From assembly GCF_001039355.2 (NCBI RefSeq), contig NW_019773959.1, forward strand, positions 239,441-303,440: a DNA stretch of 64,000 bases. Reading direction: 5' to 3'. Source of the DNA: Lingula anatina. Taxonomy: Eukaryota > Brachiopoda > Lingulata > Lingulida > Lingulidae. The translations under genes were made by a program, and so were the position numbers. The notes under the pieces were generated by a model. That model did not search any database, had not been told where the DNA came from, and saw nothing but the letters and a program-made list of their open reading frames with translations. This document shows, piece by piece, positions 46,701-58,700 of the stretch (position 1 is the stretch's first letter; each line of letters opens with the position of its first letter).

Positions 46701-49700
46701 TCTCAGAGAGGCATTTTAGCATCAAAACAAATACATTATTCCTATTTCACAGCTCCCCCTTGTACTGTATTCACTGAGCCTAGGAAGTGGAAGCCCACTG
46801 CAATTTGCAGAACTCCACCGTCCCAAGAATTAAAACCAAAGGAAACTAAAGTATTAATGGGTAAGTATGCACTACTTATGTATTTTTAAAGTATTGTTCT
46901 GATAATCATGTGTTATGTAAATGTTAATGATTTTTTTCTTTTGCAGGTCAAAGAATACTTGAGACAGAATTACATATTTAAAAAAAAGCACAAAGAAAAA
47001 TAAAGATTGCATTTCTTGTGAACTATATCTGTATTTGTTCCAGATCTTCACAGTTCAGTGTCGCCAGTGGACACAGATGACATAATAAGTGAGCAGGACA
47101 TACGCTATTTCATGCTGAGCAGTCATGACATCCAGGACATGGAGTCGGCTGTGTTGGAGACCCCTCATGATACTCAGCTGTGGATTAAGCTAGCATATAA
47201 GAAGATGAGGGACCACAGAAGGTTGGTCAGATGAATACTTTTTTTTGTTGTTGTTGTTTTATAACTTTCTAGTACCTGTGATGAAGTTTCATAGCACCGT
47301 TTGTAGACAAATGATAAATAAGATGATTTGAAGTTGTGGATATCGAGTTTTGAAAAAAAAAAGTAAAAGAGAGGAAGATGCTTAATGTTTCATTATATTT
47401 TTATGTTGAATTTTTTTTAAACAGATCTCTTTTTATACTGAGATCGACAGTTTGAAACTTACTGAGCATTGTACTTTGTCATGCATACTTTTTATATTTT
47501 TGGAGAGATTGTTGATTCACGGTATACTGATAAAACCTTTTGATAATTTTCTCTTTTAAATTCCGTCTTTCTCTTCCTCTCCAGTGACAGTCCAACAGAC
47601 AAAGGACTAGAACATGCACTAAATGTCCTAGCTCGTGGCCTGGAGGCTAACAAACACAGCAGTGACCTGTGGCAACATTACTTAAACCTGCACAAAAAGC
47701 TGGGTCAGTTCCAGGAGACATTAGACATGTGTGAGCAGGCAGTGAAACTGGCTCCATCTTATGAATTATGGTGGATGGTAAGTATTGGTACCGTAATATC
47801 AGATATGTTCCTCTCAGTATTGTGTTACACCCTGTGAGAGGTACTGAGGTGTCTGAATTTCATCGTTTAAGCCATCTTTGCCTGCAGATTACACCCATAT
47901 CTTTTTCTTTGCTATTTTGTTTTTACACCCTGGAATACCTTGAAGGCAATTACAGCATACAGCTGTAACATTTTGCTTCATATAACAGTAAATCTATGTC
48001 ACTGTCATTAATTCAAGCAAAATTACGTGCTTGTTATTGTATTATAATCTGTTGTAATTTACTGGACTATAAAAACCATAACACTGTTTGGATATATGTG
48101 AAATTCATATTATATAGAAATCTTATAGTCTTTTGGATATTTCCAGTACTTAACCCTGACCAAGCCGTTCAGCAAGAAGGAAACTATTTGTCAACAGATT
48201 CTTGCATATCTCCAAGCTGTGCACCATATGCCACAGGCACAAATCTCACACCAGATTCTGGAAATAATGCTCTACCAAGTTTCTCTTAACATCCAGAGTG
48301 GGAGATACAAGTCTGGATTGAAAATAATACAGGTAACATGGTGGACACCTGTGTTGATTCTCATATTTTTGTGTTGATTTTTGAATAGAAGTTTTTTTTT
48401 TTTTTTTTTAATTGATAAGTTATTCTGAAATTGCAACCTTAAGGTTGAAGTTGACACACAAATATTGAAGACAAGAAGAATCACATTGATTAAATTATGT
48501 TATATATGTTGAGAAAACTGTATTCTCATATATAAATTGTGTATTGTAGAATGTCCTTAAGCCTGAAGTAGGTGGCATCAGTCCCCTGTGTAGATGTATG
48601 GTACCCCAGGACCGCGTGCTCACATGGCTAGCATACTTAAACTTACTAGAGACACAGAGCCTGCCTCAGTGTATGTTTGATCCTGCTAATAATAACCCCG
48701 GGAGAATCGTCAACAAGGTAAGTGAGAATATTGTTGAAAATTGCCATTTTAAATGATATTGATTAGCATGGAAAATTCATATTATATACATTTATGATTT
48801 TATTTGTTAATGGAGGAAAAAAACTGTTTGTAAGAAAGTAGATCGAGGTCAACATTTAGTGTGTAGAATTTGCACCCTAAGTTACATGGTTCATTTTTCT
48901 ACATGTTCTGTGTTCCATTCAGGTGCAACAGTAACAACAGAATGATGTTCACTTTAAGACCTTGTGCAAGGCTTAATATGCAGCTTCTGTTGACAAAAAA
49001 TGTTACATATACCATCTTTTATGAAAATGAATACGGATGTTTTACCTGGAGCTTTTATAGTGAATCATTTTTAATATGGAACGTCACATCCGGCATCCAA
49101 CATTTCTCCCATTTTTAACTTCCTCTGTTTGGTAGTGGCAAATTTTCTTTATTTATTGATAAAGTTTTTTGCTCATTTAGGAACCGTTTATTGTTCCATG
49201 GAAAAGCAAAAGACCCAAAGGCAGCAAAGACAATCCAATCCAGAATTTCTCTCTGGCTTTTAAACAGTGTTCACAGAGTAAACTTGGCACAGAAATAAAC
49301 ATTGCCAATTGTATGCCACTGTATAGAAACCTTGTAGCTTTAGAGGTGGCTAAAGGAAGGTAAGACACATGTGCATGCCTTAAAGGAAATCTGCAGCAAT
49401 ACCAAACCTAATTTTACAAAGCAATGTAAACGTATTATTTTACCTTTTTAACCTCTTAAAAAAACACATCACTCATTACATATGATTTGAAGAATTATTT
49501 GAATCTTATGGTTTTTAATTCCCCTATTTTAGACCCCTTAAAAAGTGGACATAAAGATATTGATTTTAAGTGGACATATTTCAGATATGAGCCAGCCAAG
49601 GGGGTGTGCCGTAAGCTGCTGTCTTCCAGCCCAAGCAATACAGATTTATGGTTGTGTCTAGCTGACATCTGTAAGAGACAGAAGAAAGTGGAAGAAGTCA

Positions 49701-52700
49701 GAGCGGTAAGGGTTAAGCGTAGGGCCACACCTAGCTGTCATAAGTTTTCACACTGACTCTGTTAAAGCACCGTTAGTGCACTCATTGTTCTACAATGTTA
49801 CTGTTACAGAAATTAAAGCCTTCTTGATTTGTCTGTATGCCCAACTCTGACCCTTCAGTGCTTGCATTATTTTGTTTGTTGAAAGCACCAGTTTCATCTC
49901 TACTGTTAACACATTGTCACAGCTAGCACATTGTCAGCTAACACTTTCAAGAATGAGGCATACTGTCCAAATCCTACCTTTTACTCATTGCAACAAAAGT
50001 TGACCTAGTTGTTAACCATTGTTAGAATGCCACTGTAAGTAAATGTGCACCCTAAGTTACATGGTTCAGTTATGTACATGCACTGTGTTCCATTCAGGTG
50101 CTACAACAACAGTTACAGATAGGTGCAATATTGAAACAATTTTACATCTTTTAATGTGCATCGTCTGCTAACAATAATACAATTCAATGCTAAAAAGAAA
50201 TGCTGTCTTTGATAAGCTTTGATATATCTTTGTATTGGAGAAAAGCACAATGTTTCCTTCTTTTAGGAATACTATGAAAAACGAATTAAGAGCTACAAAT
50301 TAATTACCTGCTGTTTATATTGTCTAGGTGCTATCTGAAGCAAAGTCAAAAGTTGCAGGGCCCAAGGCCTCGGTATTATATCATGCAGCTGCCAGCTTTG
50401 AACTCACACAGGTAATTCTCTTGTTGAAGTATTTTCTTGTGGAATTAATCTCTCATATAAAAACATTTGCACATGAAAGATATAATCTTTGTGGTGATGT
50501 ATTATTGCGGTTTTCAAAGTTGCTCTCCGTTGGTGACCTTGCCTTCCTGCACTCTTTTTATGTACAGACACAGATGTGTCTGTACGTATTGCCATCACCT
50601 GCGTCTGTCGTCGCCGTCGCCGATGCCGATGGCGATGCCGATGCCGTCGCCGTGCACTTTCCTTGTAAACACGATAAGTGGAAGCCAGTTTTACTTTTTG
50701 GCTTTATATTTACAGAGCTGATGAATATTCATAAAACGCAGGTCAAGTTCGAAAATCAGCATGATCGGGCCATTATTGTAGAAGTTATGCTGTTTTTTCA
50801 CTTTTCAGCATATATGCAACCTTGTAAACGCNAGTCAGATGAATACTTTTTTTTTTGTTGTTGTTTTATAACTTTCTAGTACCTGTGATGAAGTTTCATA
50901 GCACCGTTTGTAGACAAATGATAAATAAGATGATTTGAAGTTGTAGAAATCGAGCTTTGAAAAAAAAAAGTAAAAAAGAGGAAGATGCTTAATGTTTCAT
51001 TATATTTTTATGTTGAATTTTTTTTAAACAGATCTCTTTTTATACTGAGATCGACAGTTTGAAACTTACTGAGCATTGTACTTTGTCATGCATACTTTTT
51101 ATATTTTTGGAGAGATTGTTGATTCACGGTAAACTGATAAAACCTTTTGATAATTTTCTCTTTTAAATTCTTTCTCTTCCTCTCCAGTGACAGTCCAACA
51201 GACAAAGGACTAGAACTTGCACTAAATGTCCTAGCTCGTGGCCTGGAGGCTAACAAACACAGCACTGACCTGTGGCAACATTACTTAAACCTGCACAAAA
51301 AGCTGGGTCAGTTCCAGGAGACATTAGACATGTGTGAGCAGGCAGTGAAACTGGCTCCATCTTATGAATTATGGTGGATGGTAAGTATTCGCACCGTAAT
51401 ATCAGATGTGTTCCTCTCAGTATTGTGTTAGACCCTGTAAGAGGTACTGAGGTGTCTGAATTTCATCGTTTAAGCCATCTTTGCCTGCAGATTACACCCA
51501 TATCTTTTCCTTTGTTATTTTGTTTTTACACCCTGGAATACCTTGAAGGCAATAACAGCATACAGCTGTAACATTTTGCTTCATATAACAGTAAATCTAT
51601 GTCACTGTCATTAATTTAAGCAAAATTACGTGCTTGTTATTGTATTATAATCTGTTGTAATTTACTGGACTATAAAAACCATAACACTGTTTGGATATAT
51701 GTGAAATTCATGTTATATAGAAATCTTATAGTCTTTTGGATATTTCCAGTACTTAACCCTGACCAAGCCGTTCAGCAAGAAGGAAACTATTTGTCAACAG
51801 ATTCTTGCATATCTCCAAGCTGTGCGCCATATGCCACAGGCACAAATCTCACACCAGATTCTGGAAATAATGCTCTACCAAGTTTCTCTTAACATCCAGA
51901 GTGGGAGATACAAGTCTGGATTGAAAATAATACAGGTAACACGGTGGACACCTGTGTTGATTCTCATATTTTTGTGTTGATTTTTGAATGGAAGTTTTTC
52001 TTTTTTTTTAATTGATAAGTTATTCTGAAATTGCAACCTTAAGATTGAAGTTGACACACAAATATTGAAGACAAGAAGAATCACATTGATTAAATTATGT
52101 CATATATGTTGAGAAAACGGTATTCTCATATATAAATTGTGTATTGTAGAATGTCCTTAAGCCTGAAGTAGGTGGCATCAGTCCCCTGTGTAGATGTATG
52201 GTACCCCAGGACCGCGTGCTTACATGGCTAGCATACTTAAACTTACTAGAGACACAGAGCTTGCCTCAGTGTATGTTTGATCCTGCTAATAATAACCCCG
52301 GGAGAATCGTCAACAAGGTAAGTGAGAATATTGTTGAAAATTGCCATTTTAAATGATATTGATTAGCATGGAAAATTCATATTATATACATTTATGATTT
52401 TATTTGTTAATAGAGGAAAAAACAGTTTGTAAGAAAGTAGATTGAGGTCAACATTTAGTGTGTAGAATTTGCACCCTAAGTTACATGGTTCATTTTTCTA
52501 CATGTTCTGTGTTCCATTCAGGTGCAACAGTAACAACAGAATGATGTTCACTTTAAGACCTTGTGCAAGGCTTAATATGCAGCTTCTGTTGACAAAAAAT
52601 GTTACATATAGTACCATCTTTTATGAAAATGAATACAGATGTTTTACCTGGACCTTTTATAATAGTGAATCATTTTTAATATGGAACGTCACATCCGGCA

Positions 52701-55700
52701 TTCAACATTTCTCCCATTTTCAACTTCCTCTGTTTGGTAGTGGCAAATTTTCTTTATTTATTGATAAAGTTTTTTTGCTCATTTAGGAACCGTTTATTGT
52801 TCCATGGAAAAGCAAAAGACCCAAAGGCAGCAAAGACAATCCAATCCAGAATTTCTCTCTGGCTTTTAAACAGTGTTCACAGAGTAAACTTGGCACAGAA
52901 ATAAACATTGCCAATTGTATGCCACTGTATAGAAACCTTGTAGCTTTAGAGGTGGCTAAAGGAAGGTAAGACCTTAGAGGAAGGTAAGGCCTTAGAGGAA
53001 ATCTGCAGCAATACCAAACCTAATTTAACAAAGCAATGTAAACTTTTTAAAAAATCTTTTTAACCTCTTAAAAACACATCACTTATTAAATATGATTTGA
53101 AAAGTTATTTAAATCTTACGGTTTTTAATGCCTCTATTTTAGACCCCTTAAAAAGTGGACATAAAGAAATTGATTTTAAGTGGACATATTTCAGATATGA
53201 ACCAGCCAAGGGGGTGTGCCGTAAGCTGCTGTCTTCCAGCCCAAGCAATACAGATTTATGGTTGTGTCTAGCTGACATCTGTAAAAGACAGAAGAAAGTG
53301 GAAGAAGTCAGAGCGGTAAGGGTTAAGCGTAGGGCCACACCTAGCTGTCATAAGTTTTCACACGGACTCTGTTAAAGCACCTTTAGTGCACTCATTGTTC
53401 TACAATGTTACTGTTACAGAGATTAAAGCCTTCTTGAGTGTCTGTATGCCCGACTCCGACCCTTCAGTGCTTGCATTATTTTGTTTGTTGAAAGCACCAG
53501 ATTCATCTCTACTGTTAACACATTGTCACAGCTAGCACATTGTCAGCTAACACTTTCAAGAATGAGGCATACTGTCCAAATCCTACCTTTTACTCATTGC
53601 AACAAAAGTTGACCTAGTTGTTAATCATTGTTAGAATGGCAATGTAAGTAAATGTGCACCCTAAGTTACATGGTTCAGTTATGTACATGTACTGTGTTCC
53701 ATTCAGGTGCTACAACAAGTTACAGATAGGTGCAATATTGAAACAATTTTACATCTTTTAATGTGCATCGTCTGCTAACAATAATACAGTTCAATGCTAA
53801 AAAGAAATGCTGTCTTTGATAAGCTTTGATATATCTTTGTATTGGAGAAAAGCACAACATTTCCTTCTTTTAGGAATACTATGAAAAACGAATTAAGAGC
53901 CACAAATTAATTACCTGTTGTTTATATTGTCTAGGTGCTATCTGAAGCAAAGTCAAAAGTTGCAGGGCCCAAGGCCTCGGTATTATATCATGCAGCTGTC
54001 AGCTTTGAACTCACACAGGTAATTCTCTTGTTTAAGTATTTTCTTGTGGAATTAATCTCTCATATAAAAACATTTGCATATGAAAGATATAATCTTTTTG
54101 TGATGTATTACTGTGGTTTTCAAAGTTGCTCTACGTTGGTGACCTTGCCTTCCTGCACTCTTTTTAAATTAAGTTTTTAATTAAGTTTTTTTCAGTATCT
54201 TGTCATATTCTATTGCATCTTCTTTGGATTTGTCTTCAGGGTGATGCAGACAGTGCCTTAGAGGAGTTAGAGAGATGTGTTATTGACCTATTTGATGTTG
54301 ATATCAATAATTCCAAGATATGTGATCCCAACTTGCTCTACTGGTAGGTCTGCACATACAGAAGTTCATGTTAAAATATTCACCAAGATGTAATTCAAAA
54401 TGGTTGCAATCAACAAAACTTTAAAAAGTGAAGATAGGACTGACATTATTTGGCTGTGTTTAGTTTTATTATGCACCTCTTAAATTCCCGTTGAACTCAA
54501 AGTTTCTTGTAAAAAACTTAAACTCAATGTATTTGTAGGAATAAAATGTAATGGCAATATTGAAAATATATGACAACAGACATATTGCTGCCAGACGAGT
54601 ACTTTCATGGTTATTTTCAGCAAAGTCCTGGGCCAAAGTCTGCCTCTCACCTATAAAGAACCACAGTACAAAGAAGGTGTTAGTGCTGAGGATGTCAGAA
54701 AACACATGTTGTATATGTGGCTGAATTACAGGTATGTAAAAAAAAAAGTTGTGTTTTACCTTTAAAAAATATACCTTTGGGGAATGTTTGGGATCCCTAC
54801 AATATTCTTTTTGTCAAAAAATTGGATGATTTAAGATGAATCGGTCTCCAACTGAATTAAAGAGGATTTTTTTTTTTTTTTTTTACTATCATTTCATATC
54901 TTCTTGAACATAATTAGACTAAAATTTGTGGTTGGATAAAATACACCATACTGAAGAGAGCCCAACTTATTAATTACACATTTTGTAGAAGTATTGATTT
55001 CATGAGACATTTCCAATTTTGTTAAATAAACAGATTGATATTTTTCCAGCACATTGCTCCATCTCCAAGGGGATGATGCCCAGGCTGTGGAAGTGTACGA
55101 GACAGCTCTGTATAGTGTGAAGTCTGTGGAGGATGTTAGGGCAGTTTGGGTCAGGTAGGACTGCATGTTAGCCTGCAAGATGTGTGGAGTTTAAGAGTTA
55201 TTGAGTGGAATGGCCCTTATCCTCTTAACCTATATACCAATGGAATACACATGCTGAATTGAGATTTTGTGGAAAATGTGAATGCCATTTTGTTCATAAA
55301 AATTTTTGTTCTGTTTGCAGCTATCTTAGACACAAGTTCCAGGTTGCTCTCACCAAAGGAAAGAGTTCTGAGGTGTCCGTGTTGCGTGATTTAAACCGTC
55401 GGTGCCTTCAGACTACACCAGTATCTTTCCCTTTGCCATTCTGTCCTTCCAAACACTGGAATAACTACACATTCCACAACCAGGTATTAGAACTCTCTGA
55501 CACTACAGTTTGAATCTCATTGTAAGGTGATGTTATCCCATTAAGCCAGCACTTCATAACAATTTAATCAAGAAGTGAGTTTGATGGATTGAAGAGAATT
55601 GGAAAATGGTTGCAATTTCCTGACCTGTTTGATGATTGCAGTGTGATATTTTGAGCTGTTTTGTAATGTTTTTGTTCTTGTTTGTTTCAGGTGGTGGACC

Positions 55701-58700
55701 TTTACCTTCAGTCCCTCACAAAGGATCAAATAGGGCCAGCATTTCGGCATTTCCTGAAAATGATGCCTGGGAATGTGGAACTAGTTGTAAAGTGAGTGGT
55801 TGTCAGTTATCTATACTAACAATTGAGGATCTAGTCAAGAAATGAGCAACTGTCATTGACCCTGTAATGCAAACCTATTTAATATGTCATTTGTGTCTTG
55901 GGAATTGAGNTTGTTAAATTAAGTTTGTTTCAGTATCTTGTCATATTCTATTGCATCTTCTTTGGATTTTTCTTCAGGGTGATGCAGACAGTGCCTTAGA
56001 GGAGTTAGAGAGATGTGTTATTGACCTATTTGATGTTGATATCAATAATTCCAAGATATGTGATCCCAACTTGCTCTACTGGTAGGCCTCCACATACAGA
56101 AGTTAATTTAAAATATTCACCAAGATGTAATACAAAATGGTTGCAATCAACAAAACTTAAAAAAGTAAAGATAGCACTGACATTATTAGGCTGTGTTTAA
56201 CTTTATTATGTACCTCTTAAATTCCCATTGAACTAAAAGTTTCTTGTAAAAAATGTAATGGCAATATTGAAAATATATGACAACAGACATATTGTTGCCA
56301 GACGAGCACTTTCATGGTTATTTTCAGCAAAGTCCTAGGCCAAAGTCTGCCTCTCACCTATAAAGAACCACAGTACAAAGAAGGTGTTAGTGCTGAGGAT
56401 ATCAGAAAACACATGTTGTATATGTGGCTGAATTACAGGTATGTTAAAAAAAAGAATACTTGTCAGTTGTCACATGTCGTAGCCTTGAGTTTTACCTTTA
56501 AAAAAAGATACCTTTGGGAAATGTTTGGGATCCCTACAATATTCTTTTTGCCAAAAAAAGGGATTAATCAAAGTTTCCAACTGGATTAAAGAGCAGTTAT
56601 GGGGAAATAATTATTTCATATCTTCCTGAGCAAAATTAGGCTACATCGAATGATGGGATAAAGTACACCATACCAAAGAGAGCCCAGCTAATGAATTACA
56701 TGTGTTTTGGAGATCATTTAATTTAATAAGAAGTATTGATTTCATGAGACATTTCCAATTTTGTTAAATAAACAGATTCATGTTTTTCCAGCACGTTGCT
56801 CCATCTCCAGGGGGATGATGCCCAGGCTGTGGAAGTGTACGAGACAGCTCTGTATAGTGTGAAGTCTGTGGAGGATGTTAGGGCAGTTTGGGTCAGGTAG
56901 GACTGCATGTTAGCCTGCAAGATGTGTGGAGTTTAAGAGTTATTGATTGGAATGGGCCTTATCCTCTTAACCTATATACCAATGGAATACACATGCTGAA
57001 TTGAGATTTTGTGGAAAATGTGAATGCCATTTTGTTCATTAAAATTTTTGTTCTGTTTGCAGTTATCTTAGACACAAGTTCCAGGTTGCTCTCACCAAAG
57101 GAAAGAGTTCTGAGGTGTCCATGTTGCGTGATTTAAACCGTCGGTGCCTTCAGACTACACCAGTATCTTTCCCTTTGCCATTCTGCCCTTCCAAACACTG
57201 GAATAACTACACATTCCACAACCAGGTATTAGAACTCTCTGACACTATAGTTCGAATCACATTGTAAGGCGATGTCATCCCATTAAGCCAGCACTTCATA
57301 ACAATTTCATCAAGAAGTGAGTTTGATGGATTGAAGAGAATAGGAAAATGGTTGCAATTTCCTGACCTGTTAGATGATGCAGTGTGATATTTTGAGCAGT
57401 TTTGTAATGTTTTTGTTCATGTTTGTTTCAGGTGGTGGACCTTTATCTTCAGTCCCTCACAAAGGATCAAATAGGACCAGCATTTCGGCATTTCCTGAAA
57501 ATGATGCCTGGGAATGTGGAACTAGTTGTAAAGTGAGTGGTTGTCAGTTATCTATACTAACAATTGAGGATCTAGTCAAGAAATGAGCAACTGTCATTGA
57601 CCCTGTAGTGCAAATCTATTTAGTAATATGTCATTTGTGTCTTGGGAATCAAGACAATCAGTATAGCACCTATATGAAAGGGAGACACGTTTGTTTATTT
57701 ATTATGTCTGATCATGAAACTGGTTGGACTAAAACTGATACAATGAATTTATTTGGATTTATTTATAGATTTTTAATGGCATTGTTTTAGCAGATTCTGT
57801 GGTATATGTAAAATTTGTTAAAATGCCATTTTATATTATTGGCTGTCATTTAGTTGTGGAGATTTAAGCACTGTCGTGCTAGCATTCCTGTAACAGTTCT
57901 GCAGGTCATAAACCATTCACTTATCTTTAGGTTGTCAGTTCTCTGAGTTTTAAGTAGGGTTGAAAGCAAAGCTGTTAGCAGTAGTATCTTTACAAAGCAA
58001 TTAGTAAGCAAAGATGTTACTTGGAGTTAAAGAAAGCTTCCCCCTCTCCAAATGGTTGGTGCAGAAAACATTGGGAGGGGGGGATTTGATAGGGCATAGA
58101 AAATTGCCAATTTCTGATTATTAAGACTTGCTACAATGTGTTTAATTTTTCCTTTTTGAGCTAACTCTCAGATGCTGAAGTTACTTATTTTAACTTTTGC
58201 CAAGTCACAACGTTAATCCCAAATCTGAATGAGATTTTATAAAAATGAACAAATGAAAAAAAATAACTGTAATCTGTAACTGAGAATTGTTATCCATAGA
58301 ATTTGACTAAGAAATTGTTCCACTGGTGCCTGGAGATGGTATTCAGGAAATCCATTAGACGAGGATATAGCTAGTGAGAATATAAGTGTGTTATTAGGGC
58401 GATATTGATGCACATTGCAGAAAGGACTGCAAACTCGCTACCTCTCATAAATATCAATTCTATTGATTTTCGGGAATAGGATTTGGATAGCATCATTGGA
58501 GTGTCACTTCTCTCCTGTAATTACTGTCAGTTTGTTTGACAACAGTGTTAATTTACATATATTACCTTATTTTCTGTCCAGTTCAGTGTCAAGAGTGAGC
58601 TAATTTGATAAGCTTGGATGACAACCAAGACCTGGTTGTGAATAATTGATGAACACATTCTCTCTCTCTCTCACACACACAGTATCACCACTGTTTGTCA

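Noticed and set aside
46920-46985. Possible extra ZFC3H1 exon after ttttgcag
   Set aside because: It gives a stop in the required phase and has no usable donor.
50328-50879. 183-codon frame with an Ala-Asp repeat
   Set aside because: It is exon 50328-50411 read through its donor into intron and the GC-rich array, not a separate protein.
47226-57649. Genuine internal exon duplication in ZFC3H1
   Set aside because: Single-N joints at copy ends, near-identical introns and normal protein length with one copy favour an assembly artefact. Reads could overturn this.
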